Assembly: GCA_051880495.1 (NCBI GenBank)
Contig: JBJEOB010000009.1
Location: 24,382 to 88,381 of the forward strand
Direction: 5' to 3'
Source: MGBC120314 sp051880495
GTDB taxonomy: Bacteria; Bacillota; Clostridia; Lachnospirales; Lachnospiraceae
Length of the DNA stretch: 64,000 nt
Shown: positions 35,107 to 43,601 of the stretch, one piece after another
Layout of the letters: every line of letters begins with the position of its first letter
How positions within the stretch are numbered: the first letter of the stretch is position 1
The notes under the pieces: generated by a model
Seen by the model: the letters and a program-made list of their open reading frames with translations, nothing else
Told to the model about the DNA's origin: nothing
The model's database searches: none
Program-made: the position numbers and the translations under genes

Positions 35107-35523
35107 TTATTTAATTATTTTTGTAACTATAAATTTATGAGTAATCGGCTGTAGATAAGCCGCTACTTTCAATGACATCAGTCCGATGACAAATGCAATT
35201 GCATCAAACAGATTAGTAAAATATATCAGAAGCAGTACGGCAAGTATCCCGAGCACCCTGTAAATATACATCTTGCGGGTATTCTTTAATGCACTGACTT
35301 CATCCATTGAAATAGATTCAACAACACTGTGGTACATGTGCACCGTAAGTGCCACCGCACCAATGATTCCAACAAAAAATCCCAACACAATCTTACACAG
35401 CGGACCATCATAAAACGGTATGCCTATTGCAAGAATCAGAATCTCGCCAATAATTCCATACACAATGCAGCCTGCCGTAAGGTCCACAAGCATCGGATTC
35501 AAACCTTTAATAAAACTTTTCAT
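35107..35523 (-). CDS. atpI: ATP synthase subunit I-like membrane protein
   Basis: A 138-residue protein with four membrane helices, two before and two after a polar loop holding SISMDEVSALKNTRKMYIYR. Size, topology and position between atpZ and atpB fit the AtpI (UncI) type, which helps c-ring assembly. Sequence identity to known AtpI is not obvious to me, so the name rests largely on context. Its start overlaps the atpZ stop by four bases. Confidence 0.72.
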   Translation of the reverse strand: MKSFIKGLNPMLVDLTAGCIVYGIIGEILILAIGIPFYDGPLCKIVLGFFVGIIGAVALTVHMYHSVVESISMDEVSALKNTRKMYIYRVLGILAVLLLIYFTNLFDAIAFVIGLMSLKVAAYLQPITHKFIVTKIIK

Positions 35524-35801
35524 TTACTGCCCCCACCATGCTCTTTATTATATCTGTCCACAATATCTTCAGGTTTTTCTTCCTTGGTTTCATCTGCCCT
35601 GACAGCATTCATCGCTATAGTATATGCACTCTTTGCGCCGCCGAGTATTCCGATAATCAGCAAAATAACTGCCCAGTATGAAGTACCTGCCTTAGAATCA
35701 ATCCACATCCCCAGTGCCAGTAACAAAAAAGCAGGCACCAGAATGTTTATTGCAAGCTGGGAAATCAATACTATATTACGAAAAGCATTTCCATTTTTCA
35801 T
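35520..35801 (-). CDS. atpZ: AtpZ/AtpI family protein
   Basis: A 93-residue protein with two membrane helices (VLISQLAINILVPAFLLLAL and WAVILLIIGILGGAKSAY) joined by a GMWIDSKAGTS turn, then an acidic tail. It is the first gene of the atp operon. AtpZ works with AtpI in ring assembly and ion uptake (Mg2+/Ca2+) in related bacteria. The ATG at 35801 is chosen because AAAGAG lies eight bases upstream; an ATG at 35807 and GTG at 35810 are too close to it. Confidence 0.82.
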   Translation of the reverse strand: MKNGNAFRNIVLISQLAINILVPAFLLLALGMWIDSKAGTSYWAVILLIIGILGGAKSAYTIAMNAVRADETKEEKPEDIVDRYNKEHGGGSK

Positions 35802-35941
35802 TGTCATCACTCTTTAACTAATATCTATACTATTTTATACTAAAATCGTCCATAAGTCTATGAAAAAACTGACAAAAATATAACATTTAATGGAAAATTT
35901 ATAAATATATTATATTATTGCTTTATTTATACTAAAATATA

Positions 35942-35970
35942 TGGCAAATATATTTCTTTTCTGCTATAAT
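35942..35970 (+). promoter_or_regulatory. Promoter of the DUF402 gene
   Basis: TGGCAA (35942-35947), 17-base spacer, then TATAAT (35965-35970) with an extended TGC. The 200-base gap upstream of it is very AT-rich and must also hold the divergent atp operon promoter, which I could not place with confidence. Confidence 0.6.
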
Positions 35971-36002
35971 CCTCAATAAGAAATTACAAAGGAGTAATGC
36001 TT

Positions 36003-36473
36003 ATGCCACAATTATATCGAAAACGCCTTATTCCGGAAGAATGCATACATTTAAAAGATGATATTATCCTCTCAGTATCCGACGACTATATCATAACAAA
36101 ATGGAACACACTGAATCCGAAAACCGCATTTTCTAATGGTCTTTCACTGTATGTCCTTAAAAAAGGCTGGAAAATCAGTAAGTTCCTTGACGATAACGGT
36201 AATCTCGTACAATGGTACTGCGATATTATCAGTACTGAATACAACAGTGATTCTGATTCATATATATTTACCGACCTGCTTGCAGATGTAATCCTTGATT
36301 CAAATCTCAACTCAAGAGTCGTGGACTTAGACGAATTTGCAACAGCATTTGAATCAGGAATGATTTCAGCAGATGAAATAACATCCGCACTCAAAAAGCT
36401 TGATGAGCTTCTGTCAATAATATACGACGGCAGGTTCAGTGATTTCATATCAATAATAGAACAATATAAATAA
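36003..36473 (+). CDS. DUF402 family protein
   Basis: A 156-residue cytoplasmic protein. The DUF402 core is seen as GWKISKFLDDNGNLVQWYCDII, then YIFTDLLADVIL and VVDLDEFATAFESG, with conserved acidic residues that in relatives (FomD-like) hold divalent metals and hydrolyse a phosphodiester or nucleotide. The ATG at 36003 has GGAG eight bases upstream; the ATG at 35997 is only two bases from it and was rejected. The gene is divergent from the atp operon. Confidence 0.82.
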   Translation: MPQLYRKRLIPEECIHLKDDIILSVSDDYIITKWNTLNPKTAFSNGLSLYVLKKGWKISKFLDDNGNLVQWYCDIISTEYNSDSDSYIFTDLLADVILDSNLNSRVVDLDEFATAFESGMISADEITSALKKLDELLSIIYDGRFSDFISIIEQYK

Positions 36474-36553
36474 TACGGGTATCAAAAGCCGGATAATAAA
36501 TTGCTCTTCGTCAGATTGCACAAAATTTATCATTTGGCTTTTGACACCCGTAT
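36473..36553. repeat. Palindromic element with GGTGTCAAAAG-type arms, likely bidirectional terminator
   Basis: Eighteen-base arms (36473-36490 and 36536-36553) differ at one position (ATACGGGTATCAAAAGCC against GGCTTTTGACACCCGTAT). AT-rich inner sequences also partly pair. It fills the space between two converging genes and begins at the stop codon of the DUF402 gene. It shares its core with the elements at 21321 and 62511. Confidence 0.8.
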
Positions 36554-36554
36554 T

Positions 36555-37043
36555 TTATAATTCAAATTCTATTCTGCGTCCGGTGGTCTCATACTTTATC
36601 ATTTCAACCCCGGCTGCTTTAAACATTCTTTTTGATGCTATTACGGACGGCGTATCAGCGTACTTGTCCTCTTTGTACACAATGCTCTTGATTCCTGCCT
36701 GGATTATCGCCTTGGCACACTCGTTGCACGGGAACAAAGTAACATACAGTCTTGCACCCTCAAGCGAACCGCCTCGGTAATTAAGAATCGCATTAAGTTC
36801 ACTGTGTGTCGTGTAGAAATATTTATTATCAAGCGGGGCACCCTCACGGCACCATGGAAACTCATCATCAGAGCATCCGATCGGCAGTCCGTTATAACCC
36901 ATTGACAAAATCTTGTTGTCGCTGCTTACTATGCATGCTCCGACCTGAGTGTTGGGATCTTTTGACCTCATTCCCGAAAGATATGCAACACCCATAAAAT
37001 ATTCATCCCATGAAATATAATCTGTTCTTTTCTGGCTATCCAT
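36555..37043 (-). CDS. Cytidine/deoxycytidylate deaminase family protein (dCMP deaminase)
   Basis: A 162-residue zinc deaminase. Zinc ligands are in THSELNAI (His, catalytic Glu) and PCNEC. GACIVSSDNKILSMGYNG, then ACNG-like substrate-loop residues GCSDDEFPW and RLYVTLFPC match the dCMP deaminase/ComEB group, which makes dUMP for dTTP synthesis. GGGAGG precedes the ATG. It is the last gene of the operon that begins with the GH18 gene. Confidence 0.92.
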   Translation of the reverse strand: MDSQKRTDYISWDEYFMGVAYLSGMRSKDPNTQVGACIVSSDNKILSMGYNGLPIGCSDDEFPWCREGAPLDNKYFYTTHSELNAILNYRGGSLEGARLYVTLFPCNECAKAIIQAGIKSIVYKEDKYADTPSVIASKRMFKAAGVEMIKYETTGRRIEFEL

Positions 37044-37061
37044 ATCATTTTCCTCCCGGAA

Positions 37062-37490
37062 TTATTCCTCAATCATACTAATTCTTCTTATATGTCTTTC
37101 ATCATTAGAAAAAGGTGTATTAAGCCATGTATCCACAATCTTAACTGCAAGTCCCGCACCCGTGACTCTTGCGCCAAGGGCAAGAACATTAGAGTCATTA
37201 TGCTCTCTTGTTGCCTGTGCACTAAAACAGTCACCACATAATGCGCATCTTACTCCCGGAACTTTATTGGCAACAATTGACATTCCGATGCCCGTGCCGC
37301 AGATTAAGATTCCCTTTTCACATTCACCGCCTGCCACAGCCTCTGCAACTGCCTTACCGTAAACAGGATAATCTACGGATGCCGTAGAATCGCATCCAAA
37401 ATCCTTATATTCAATACCATTTTTCTTAAGATATCCTATTATCTCCATCTTAAGCTCATATCCGCCGTGATCGCATCCAATCGCAACCAT
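37062..37490 (-). CDS. rpiB: Ribose 5-phosphate isomerase B
   Basis: A 142-residue RpiB/LacA/LacB enzyme interconverting ribose 5-phosphate and ribulose 5-phosphate. CDHGGYELKMEII, the catalytic Cys in GILICGTGIGMSI, and SAQATREHNDSNVLALGAR are all present. It starts 3 bases before the end of the tsaC stop region and shares its GAGGA site with that stop. Confidence 0.95.
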   Translation of the reverse strand: MVAIGCDHGGYELKMEIIGYLKKNGIEYKDFGCDSTASVDYPVYGKAVAEAVAGGECEKGILICGTGIGMSIVANKVPGVRCALCGDCFSAQATREHNDSNVLALGARVTGAGLAVKIVDTWLNTPFSNDERHIRRISMIEE

Positions 37491-37493
37491 TTT

Positions 37494-38567
37494 TCATTCC
37501 TCACTTTCGTCTGCCTTAATAATTTTGCCTGCCGCTGCCTTAAGCAGCCTGTTCATAATGGCATAACCCACATTATCTCTCGGGAAGCCCTCTGAAACAA
37601 TATATTCAACTCCAAGGTCATCAAACTGACGAAGTACGTCAAAAAGATGACTGGAAATTGTTTTCTCATCCTTACGCGTTCCAACACTGAGAACGTAATC
37701 CGCACTGTAGGCGCCCTTCGTCTCCTCAGTTGCAAGAACACCGGTAATTCTGCCCTTTGATTTTGCATTCTTAATCAACGAATTGATTTTTCCGGTAATC
37801 TCCCTGCTGCTGCCGCCTTCTACAATGACCATCTCACCCTTAGGTGCATAATGTCTGTATTTCATTCCGGGTGCCTTAGGCGCTTCATTGCTCCTTACTC
37901 CAAGTGCAATCGCCTTATCTATTTCAACATGTCCGACTACGTCCTCTATCATTTCCTTTGTGATATAACCCGGTCTTAAAATGACAGGAACTTCACCGGT
38001 AACATCAACTATAGTAGATTCTATACCAATTTCACCTTCGCCGCCGTCAATTATCAGCGGAATTCTTCCGTTCATATCCTGCATTACATGGCTTGCCTTC
38101 GTCGGGCTCGGTCTTCCGGATAAATTGGCGCTCGGAGCCGCAATATATATGCCCGAGACTTCTATGAGCCGCAGTGCAACCTCATTACCCGGCATTCGTA
38201 TCGCAACCGTATCAAGACCGCCCGTGGTCTCATATGGAACATTTGCCTTTTTAGGAAAAATCATCGTAAGCGGCCCCGGCCAGAATTTCCCGGCCAGCTT
38301 AAGTGCCACTTCCGGTATGCTGCTGCACAGTTCATCAAGAGCCTCAATACCTGCTATATGAACAATCAGCGGATTATCAGAAGGTCTGCCTTTAGCCGCA
38401 TAGATTTTCTTTGAAGCAGCCGCATCAAGGGCGTTGCCTCCAAGTCCGTATACGGTTTCCGTCGGAAATGCAACCAGCTCGCCCTTTCTTAACAAATCTG
38501 CTGCCATATTATATATTTCTTCATTTTCCTCTAAATTATTTCCAATTGTTCTGCAAACTGTATCCAT
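37494..38567 (-). CDS. tsaC: L-threonylcarbamoyladenylate synthase, Sua5 type
   Basis: A 357-residue enzyme for the first step of t6A37 tRNA modification (threonine + bicarbonate + ATP). The YrdC domain (about residues 10-205) has GELVAFPTETVYGLGGNA, KIYAAKGRPSDNPLIVHI and APSANLSGRPSPT. The C-terminal Sua5 domain starts near APGMKYRHYAPKGEMVIV. Full length for Sua5. The ATG at 38567, behind AAGGA, is preferred over a TTG at 38582. Confidence 0.95.
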   Translation of the reverse strand: MDTVCRTIGNNLEENEEIYNMAADLLRKGELVAFPTETVYGLGGNALDAAASKKIYAAKGRPSDNPLIVHIAGIEALDELCSSIPEVALKLAGKFWPGPLTMIFPKKANVPYETTGGLDTVAIRMPGNEVALRLIEVSGIYIAAPSANLSGRPSPTKASHVMQDMNGRIPLIIDGGEGEIGIESTIVDVTGEVPVILRPGYITKEMIEDVVGHVEIDKAIALGVRSNEAPKAPGMKYRHYAPKGEMVIVEGGSSREITGKINSLIKNAKSKGRITGVLATEETKGAYSADYVLSVGTRKDEKTISSHLFDVLRQFDDLGVEYIVSEGFPRDNVGYAIMNRLLKAAAGKIIKADESEE

Positions 38568-38578
38568 ATTTTTCCTTT

Positions 38579-39268
38579 TCAATTACCGGTACTGTCGTTA
38601 AAATAATCATTTATCCCGGTACAAATCGCTTTCGCAATCTTTTCCTGATATTCCTCACTTACAAGCAGCTCTGCTTCATTGTAATTAGACAAAAATCCGC
38701 ATTCTACAATAACCGTAGGACATGGTGTATGTAAAAGCATGTAGTATGAAGCATTGTCCTTAACCGTTCTGTTGTTGTCAGGAGCAACATTTTCCTTTAT
38801 CGACGCCTGAATCTTTTCTGCAAGCTTCCTGCCCTGCGTTGAATGTTTATAATAAAACACCTGTGCCCCGCAGACGCTCTCCTGACTAAAACTGTTCTGA
38901 TGGATGCTGACTACTATCTGTGCACCCGAGTCTTCAATAATCTGACACCTTTTTTTCATGTCAGCAACCTTTTTGTTGCCGTCAGTGTCTGAATAAAGCC
39001 CGTCGTCATTTTCTCTTGTAAGAATTATCTTATAGCCTTCCTTTTCAAGCATTTCTTTAAGAAGAAACGAAATCTTTAAATTAATATCCTTCTCAAGCGC
39101 CTCGTTAATACCTACCTTACCCGGGTCCTCTCCTCCGTGGCCCGGATCAATAACTATGGTTCTTGTAAATTCAGCATCAGTATTTGACGGTAATACCCTG
39201 TACTTAAAAGTACAGTATATTGCTGCTATCATAAGTATTGCCATAATTATCTGCAAACCTTTTCGCAT
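38579..39268 (-). CDS. cwlD: N-acetylmuramoyl-L-alanine amidase, CwlD-like
   Basis: A 229-residue protein with an N-terminal membrane helix (about residues 5-20) and an Amidase_3 domain. Zinc ligands are His44 (DPGHGGEDPG), Glu56 (INEALEKD) and His123 (VVSIHQNSF); the catalytic Glu is in TVIVECGFLSN. Size and anchor match CwlD, which makes the muramic-lactam of spore cortex. The ribosome site is weak before the ATG at 39268. The upstream GH18 gene, also a candidate spore-cortex gene, supports the assignment. Confidence 0.82.
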   Translation of the reverse strand: MRKGLQIIMAILMIAAIYCTFKYRVLPSNTDAEFTRTIVIDPGHGGEDPGKVGINEALEKDINLKISFLLKEMLEKEGYKIILTRENDDGLYSDTDGNKKVADMKKRCQIIEDSGAQIVVSIHQNSFSQESVCGAQVFYYKHSTQGRKLAEKIQASIKENVAPDNNRTVKDNASYYMLLHTPCPTVIVECGFLSNYNEAELLVSEEYQEKIAKAICTGINDYFNDSTGN

Positions 39269-39309
39269 ATTACAACATACCAATACTTATATTATTTAAT
39301 ATAATTATA

Positions 39310-41037
39310 TTAATTCAGATATCTCTCTATTACTGACCATACGGCTCTCTTTTCAAGTCCTATTCTCCAGCCGGCAACACCCGCAAGATCATATTCCTTG
39401 TATAACTTCATCTTTTCCTCAATGGACCTTTCATCTTCAAGCCATATCTTAACCGTAGTGTTATCCTTATCATATGAGCCGTAATACAGGCATGTTTCGT
39501 CATCCCACATAATCGGAACCTTATTGTCATCAAGAAGCTTTCTTGCTGCTGACATTGAAACTGCACGGTCTGTCATCGATACGCTTCCGTCAGAGTTCTT
39601 GGTCTCAGTCCAGATTCTTACATAATACGGCATTGCATTAATGACCTTTTCAACCGGCACCTCGTTAAGTGTATTTACAATACCATCCCTTACATATCCG
39701 ATTGAAGCAACAGGACCTGCCTCAGTGCATCCGCTCCAGTGCTCATCGTATCCCATTATTATTACATAGTCCGTCCATATTCCCTGCTCAGTTCTGTTAT
39801 AGAACATATTAAATGATGCAGGCACGTAAATGTCTGTAGACAGGATAATATTATTCTTTCTGCATTCAAATGACAGCTCACGGATGAACTGCAGATAATG
39901 CGGTGCAGTTTCCTGTGTAAGCTTTTCAAAATCAAGATTGATTCCGTCAAATCCGTACTGCGCCGCATCGGAAATGAGCCTGTCAATCAGGTTCTTACGG
40001 TTAACAGGATTGCCAAATATAGCTGTTTTATCAAGGCTCGTATCAAAATCCGTAATGAGCGGCCATACCTGCACTCCAAGTTTGTGGCACTGTTCAACAT
40101 ACGATTTGTTGGCATAACTTCTTATATTGCCCGAATTGTCGGCAAGCTCATACCATGTCGGCGATATGACATTTATTCCCGTTGTCGTACTAAGCGCGTC
40201 CTTAACAACCTCTGCGCCTACCGCTGCACCTACTGCCTGGAATCCGAGATTAATCTTAAACGGTACGCTTGTGGACTGCGGGCGTTCCATCTCAACATAT
40301 GTACTGACCTCTGCCCGCGTATATGTTTCGCTTACATATTTTGAAACAACATATCCAAGATATCCGTCTTCCGTTCTTACTTCTATCCAGTCTTCAAGGT
40401 CCTGAAGCACCTCAACTTCCTGTCCCTGTGTTCCGTCAGCAATAATCGGGCTCTTGATTCCGCCCCTGAAACGTATTGCCGTATCCTTGGTAAGAGTCGC
40501 ATACGTCTTTTCAGGATATTCGCTCCACATAAACAGACGGCTTGGCTCCTCATAAAAACGATATATAAAATCTGCATACTGCTTCACATAGTCAACTGCA
40601 ATATATAATTCATCACCACGGCTCTTTACAATCACGTAATCAGTTGTGACCGTCGCACCGTTCATGTCCGTATAATAAGCCTCATTTGTCGCAAACGAAT
40701 ATATGTTATCCGCTACTGTAAACATCACAAAATCCGCACCTGCATTCCGATAAAATCTGCAGTTAAGATTTTCCACGACATATGTTCTCGGGAGATAACA
40801 TCTGCCATCCTCATAGATAACATCAATCTCCAAAGGCTCATCATTCATGTATACAAGCACCTCATTCGGGTCGAGCATTTCGAAATAATCCTCGTAATGC
40901 ATCCTCTCTTTAGTCGGTGAATATTTCTCATAAAGCTTGATTCCAATAAATACCGCAAGCATTATAATTATTATAAATATTATGACAAGTGCCATTAAAA
41001 CTTGTCTTCCCTTTCGATTTAACCTGACTTTACTCAT
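39310..41037 (-). CDS. Membrane-anchored GH18 glycosidase with SH3b domain
   Basis: A 575-residue protein: membrane helix (about 12-33), a copper-amine-oxidase-N-like beta domain (60-165), an SH3b cell-wall binding domain (about 178-237) and a family 18 glycoside hydrolase (about 262-575). The catalytic motif is DGINLDFE at 364-371 with Glu371 as acid. The closest functional group is YaaH/SleL-type N-acetylglucosaminidases acting on spore cortex or vegetative wall. AGGAGG sets the ATG at 41037. The gene heads a minus-strand operon with cwlD, tsaC, rpiB and a deaminase. Confidence 0.88.
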   Translation of the reverse strand: MSKVRLNRKGRQVLMALVIIFIIIIMLAVFIGIKLYEKYSPTKERMHYEDYFEMLDPNEVLVYMNDEPLEIDVIYEDGRCYLPRTYVVENLNCRFYRNAGADFVMFTVADNIYSFATNEAYYTDMNGATVTTDYVIVKSRGDELYIAVDYVKQYADFIYRFYEEPSRLFMWSEYPEKTYATLTKDTAIRFRGGIKSPIIADGTQGQEVEVLQDLEDWIEVRTEDGYLGYVVSKYVSETYTRAEVSTYVEMERPQSTSVPFKINLGFQAVGAAVGAEVVKDALSTTTGINVISPTWYELADNSGNIRSYANKSYVEQCHKLGVQVWPLITDFDTSLDKTAIFGNPVNRKNLIDRLISDAAQYGFDGINLDFEKLTQETAPHYLQFIRELSFECRKNNIILSTDIYVPASFNMFYNRTEQGIWTDYVIIMGYDEHWSGCTEAGPVASIGYVRDGIVNTLNEVPVEKVINAMPYYVRIWTETKNSDGSVSMTDRAVSMSAARKLLDDNKVPIMWDDETCLYYGSYDKDNTTVKIWLEDERSIEEKMKLYKEYDLAGVAGWRIGLEKRAVWSVIERYLN

Positions 41038-41132
41038 CCTTATGATACCTCCTGCCATAATCTTTTATATTATAACATTTTTTTTGCTCACAGTCATTAT
41101 AATTCTTAAAAATGTGTGAAAAAATAAGAAAA

Positions 41133-41165
41133 CCGGCGCCATCCTGACAAACCGGATGGTGCCGG
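41133..41165 (-). terminator. Terminator of the 69-aa gene
   Basis: A 12-base GC-rich stem (41133-41144 with 41154-41165) followed on the minus strand by TTTTCTTATTTTTTC, a textbook intrinsic terminator. Confidence 0.88.
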
Positions 41166-41194
41166 CAGATGCGTAAAGGGGATTATGCATCAAA

Positions 41195-41404
41195 TTATTT
41201 CTTTTTTATTGTCGTAAAATTTATCTCTGCCAGGTCACCCTCGACATTTCTTATGTATTCTCTCATATAACAGGTATTCTCTTTAATAGAGTAAATACCT
41301 CTGTCGCAGGAATTAATATTTCTGCCGTTGAGCGATACATTTATGCCAAGATTAAGGTAGTCCAGCACTTCACGGTGAATTGAAGATTCTTTTTTCTGGC
41401 GCAA
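41195..41404 (-). CDS. Small hypothetical protein (69 aa)
   Basis: A 69-residue protein starting at a TTG (41404) with GGAGG seven bases upstream; it reads RQKKESSIHREVLDYLNLG after the start, then a Cys-containing middle and an IKKK end. The frame is open further upstream (to 41578) but that part is hydrophobic, AT-rich and has no ribosome site. A promoter at 41693-41721 and the strong terminator at 41133-41165 make it a separate transcription unit with a leader of about 280 bases. I recognise no family. Confidence 0.55.
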   Translation of the reverse strand: MRQKKESSIHREVLDYLNLGINVSLNGRNINSCDRGIYSIKENTCYMREYIRNVEGDLAEINFTTIKKK

Positions 41405-41436
41405 TGTTTTTCCTCCACATATTTTAATCTGACATG

Positions 41437-41453
41437 AAATTGCGACGCAATTT
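41437..41453. repeat. 17-bp palindromic motif AAATTGCGACGCAATTT (copy 1 of 4)
   Basis: Perfect palindrome apart from the centre base. It lies in the leader of the 69-aa gene. Related copies are at 41839, 45467 and 50254, all within 9 kb. The rest of the 476-base gap 41405-41880 shows two promoters and no further gene I can support. Confidence 0.7.
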
Positions 41454-41692
41454 TTCTGTCCTGTTTTTTGTGATATATAAAAGTGCAAGAAAAAAGGTAA
41501 GACAAACTCCGGTTCCAAAATAATCAATAAAAATAATAAATGCTTATAATAAAGTGAAAACATGGATGATTCATCCAAAAAATTAATTATAGAACCTTTG
41601 AATTTTCAGAATCATAGAATAAAAATAAAATCATAATATAATTACGCTGTAACCGCCTCCTTTTAACCGGAGTCCGAATCACCTTTTAACTT

Positions 41693-41721
41693 AGTATACT
41701 AAACAATTCGTTTTTTTGCAA
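41693..41721 (-). promoter_or_regulatory. Promoter reading towards the 69-aa gene
   Basis: On the minus strand TTGCAA (41716-41721), a 17-base spacer and TATACT (41693-41698), the latter inside a TTTAGTATACTAAG palindrome that could bind a regulator. Confidence 0.55.
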
Positions 41722-41780
41722 TAATTTTCTACAGTTAATTGTATTTTTTTACATAATTTGCTTTTTTTCCATAATATTTC

Positions 41781-41810
41781 TTTACATATGAATTTAAATT
41801 GGTTTATACT
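41781..41810 (+). promoter_or_regulatory. Promoter of mecA
   Basis: TTTACA (41781-41786), 18-base spacer, TATACT (41805-41810). The transcript would start near 41817, just ahead of the palindromic motif at 41839. Confidence 0.6.
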
Positions 41811-41838
41811 ATGTAAAACACTATTTTTGTTTGATAGG

Positions 41839-41855
41839 AAATTGCGTCGCAGTTT
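41839..41855. repeat. 17-bp palindromic motif (copy 2 of 4) in the mecA leader
   Basis: AAATTGCGTCGCAGTTT, extended by GATAGG and CCTATC arms (41833-41862) so the mecA leader RNA can form a hairpin directly upstream of its AGGAG ribosome site. Confidence 0.7.
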
Positions 41856-41880
41856 CCCTATCTTGTTAGGAGCAGGGAAT

Positions 41881-42711
41881 ATGAAATTAGAAAAACTAAG
41901 TGACAATCAAATACGCTGCACTCTTAACAGAACAGATCTTGCCGAACGCGAGCTTAAGATCAGTGAACTTGCCTATGGCACCGAAAAAGCCAAGGAATTA
42001 TTTCGTGAAATGATGCAGCAGGCATCCTTTGAATTCGGATTCGAAGCAGAGGATATTCCACTAATGATAGAAGCTATTCCGGTTTCTGCTGATTGCATAA
42101 TTTTAATAATCACCAAGGTCAATGACCCGGAAGAATTAGATACACGTTTTTCGAAGTTTTCTCCTTCACCGGATGAATCCGATGAGGATATCAGCAGCGA
42201 AAATGAAGAAGACGAGATTGCTTCTCTTTTTTCCAAGATACAGGAGATACGCGATTCTTTAGAATTAAGTGATACGGACATGGAGCAGATTGAAGATATA
42301 GATTCTTCCGGAAACACAGGTACTGCGGACGACTTCATTCCATTTAAGGAATCCCTTAAAAAGGCAACGCAGAATAAGTCAGGTAAAGATGCGGACGACA
42401 ATACATCCGGTTCTAAGAAGATGACACGTATTTTCAAGTTTGCATCTCTCGACAAGGTAAGCTGCGCATGTGAATATGCCGACCCTTCATGCGACATTGC
42501 GAGTTCTCTGTATAAAGATCCGGTTAACAGCCTTTACTATCTTGTTCTTACTTTTGAAGGGGAAGCCGCGGAGAATTTCAACCGTACATGTAATGCCATC
42601 TCAGAATTCGGTACGCGCATTAAATCCACATATGCTACCGAGGCATATTACAAGGAACATCTTGAAACAATAATTAAATGTAATGCATTAGCAATTTTGA
42701 AGAACTTATAA
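41881..42711 (+). CDS. mecA: Adaptor protein MecA
   Basis: A 276-residue cytoplasmic ClpC adaptor. The N-terminal domain MKLEKLSDNQIRCTLNRTDL binds substrates and GTEKAKELFREMMQQASFEFGF follows. A long acidic linker (about residues 90-185) leads to the C-terminal ClpC-binding domain (about 185-276: RIFKFASLDKVSCACEYAD, SLYKDPVNSLYYLVL). It targets proteins such as competence regulators for ClpCP degradation in bacilli; targets here are unknown. AGGAG eight bases upstream sets the start; the frame extends upstream only through the leader. Confidence 0.93.
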   Translation: MKLEKLSDNQIRCTLNRTDLAERELKISELAYGTEKAKELFREMMQQASFEFGFEAEDIPLMIEAIPVSADCIILIITKVNDPEELDTRFSKFSPSPDESDEDISSENEEDEIASLFSKIQEIRDSLELSDTDMEQIEDIDSSGNTGTADDFIPFKESLKKATQNKSGKDADDNTSGSKKMTRIFKFASLDKVSCACEYADPSCDIASSLYKDPVNSLYYLVLTFEGEAAENFNRTCNAISEFGTRIKSTYATEAYYKEHLETIIKCNALAILKNL

Positions 42712-42718
42712 AACCTTT

Positions 42719-42748
42719 AAATGACCGGCGTTTTTGCGCTGGTCATTT
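42719..42748 (+). terminator. Terminator of mecA
   Basis: A 12-base stem AAATGACCGGCG / CGCTGGTCATTT with a TTTTTG loop, 8 bases after the mecA stop. The following run is only partly T-rich. Confidence 0.75.
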
Positions 42749-42779
42749 ATTTCTCCGGCAAATACTTTGCCAGTTTTTA

Positions 42780-43592
42780 CTACACCTTGTACCTTAGATA
42801 TCCCATGTAGGTTTCTTCTAACTTATCTTCATATATTTCTTTCATCACCTGCTCACAAGGAACTTTACACATTCGTAACACCTTTGATTTTTGTAACACC
42901 TTAAATGTTGTCTGCTTATGCGAAGCACAAAAATCCAGCCATGACTTAATATAATCCTTTGCCTCTTCCAGTCCGAAATTACATTCCTTTTTCAATCGAA
43001 CAAACGCAGATAACACACTAATACATTTTACTCCGCCAATACTGACAATACCACTTCTGGCATTTCTATCATCAGAGCAGAATACATATATCTGCTCACC
43101 CAGCATTAACGATAACATCTGTAATAATACATAAGATTTAATTTCACCCAAATTATTACCGGCACCGATGGTATCACAATCCACTTTAAGTTTTTCAAGA
43201 AAATACCTTTTAGAAATTTTCCCATAATCTATTTTCTGTAATTCACAAAAGTTGTTTTCATAATATCCTTCCGAGTAAGCCTGACATGCTTTTTGCAATA
43301 AATTAGTGTACATTCCACATGACATTGCTCCATAGACAGGCTCCAGCCCATCCAGAATATCTTCATCACTATAGCATTTTATCTGTCCTTCGGAAATCTT
43401 ACCTTCCAGCCACTCCTTAGAACCTGAAACATTATGCCTAGAAAGCTCTGTTCGAATCTGACTATGGCAAAAAAATTGATATCCCGGCATCTCCGTGATT
43501 CTATCAATCAGATGGTTATCGGCATCTTTTTGAATAATGTGCATTTTAGAAATAAAATCAGTATCCAGAAGGGCATATTTATCTTTTTGCAT
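42780..43592 (-). CDS. PIN-like toxin candidate (DUF4411-like)
   Basis: A 270-residue protein. The N-terminus YALLDTDFISKMHII carries the paired Asp of PIN nucleases. LGEIKSYVLLQML and VFCSDDRNARSG provide the Glu and later Asp positions of a PIN active site, so a Mg2+-dependent RNase is likely. It is the third gene of an Xre-ImmA-PIN unit, nine bases after the ImmA-like gene, whose 3' end contains its AAGGAGG ribosome site. The toxin role is inferred from the fold and the neighbours. Confidence 0.7.
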   Translation of the reverse strand: MQKDKYALLDTDFISKMHIIQKDADNHLIDRITEMPGYQFFCHSQIRTELSRHNVSGSKEWLEGKISEGQIKCYSDEDILDGLEPVYGAMSCGMYTNLLQKACQAYSEGYYENNFCELQKIDYGKISKRYFLEKLKVDCDTIGAGNNLGEIKSYVLLQMLSLMLGEQIYVFCSDDRNARSGIVSIGGVKCISVLSAFVRLKKECNFGLEEAKDYIKSWLDFCASHKQTTFKVLQKSKVLRMCKVPCEQVMKEIYEDKLEETYMGYLRYKV

Positions 43593-43601
43593 ATGTCCTC
43601 C

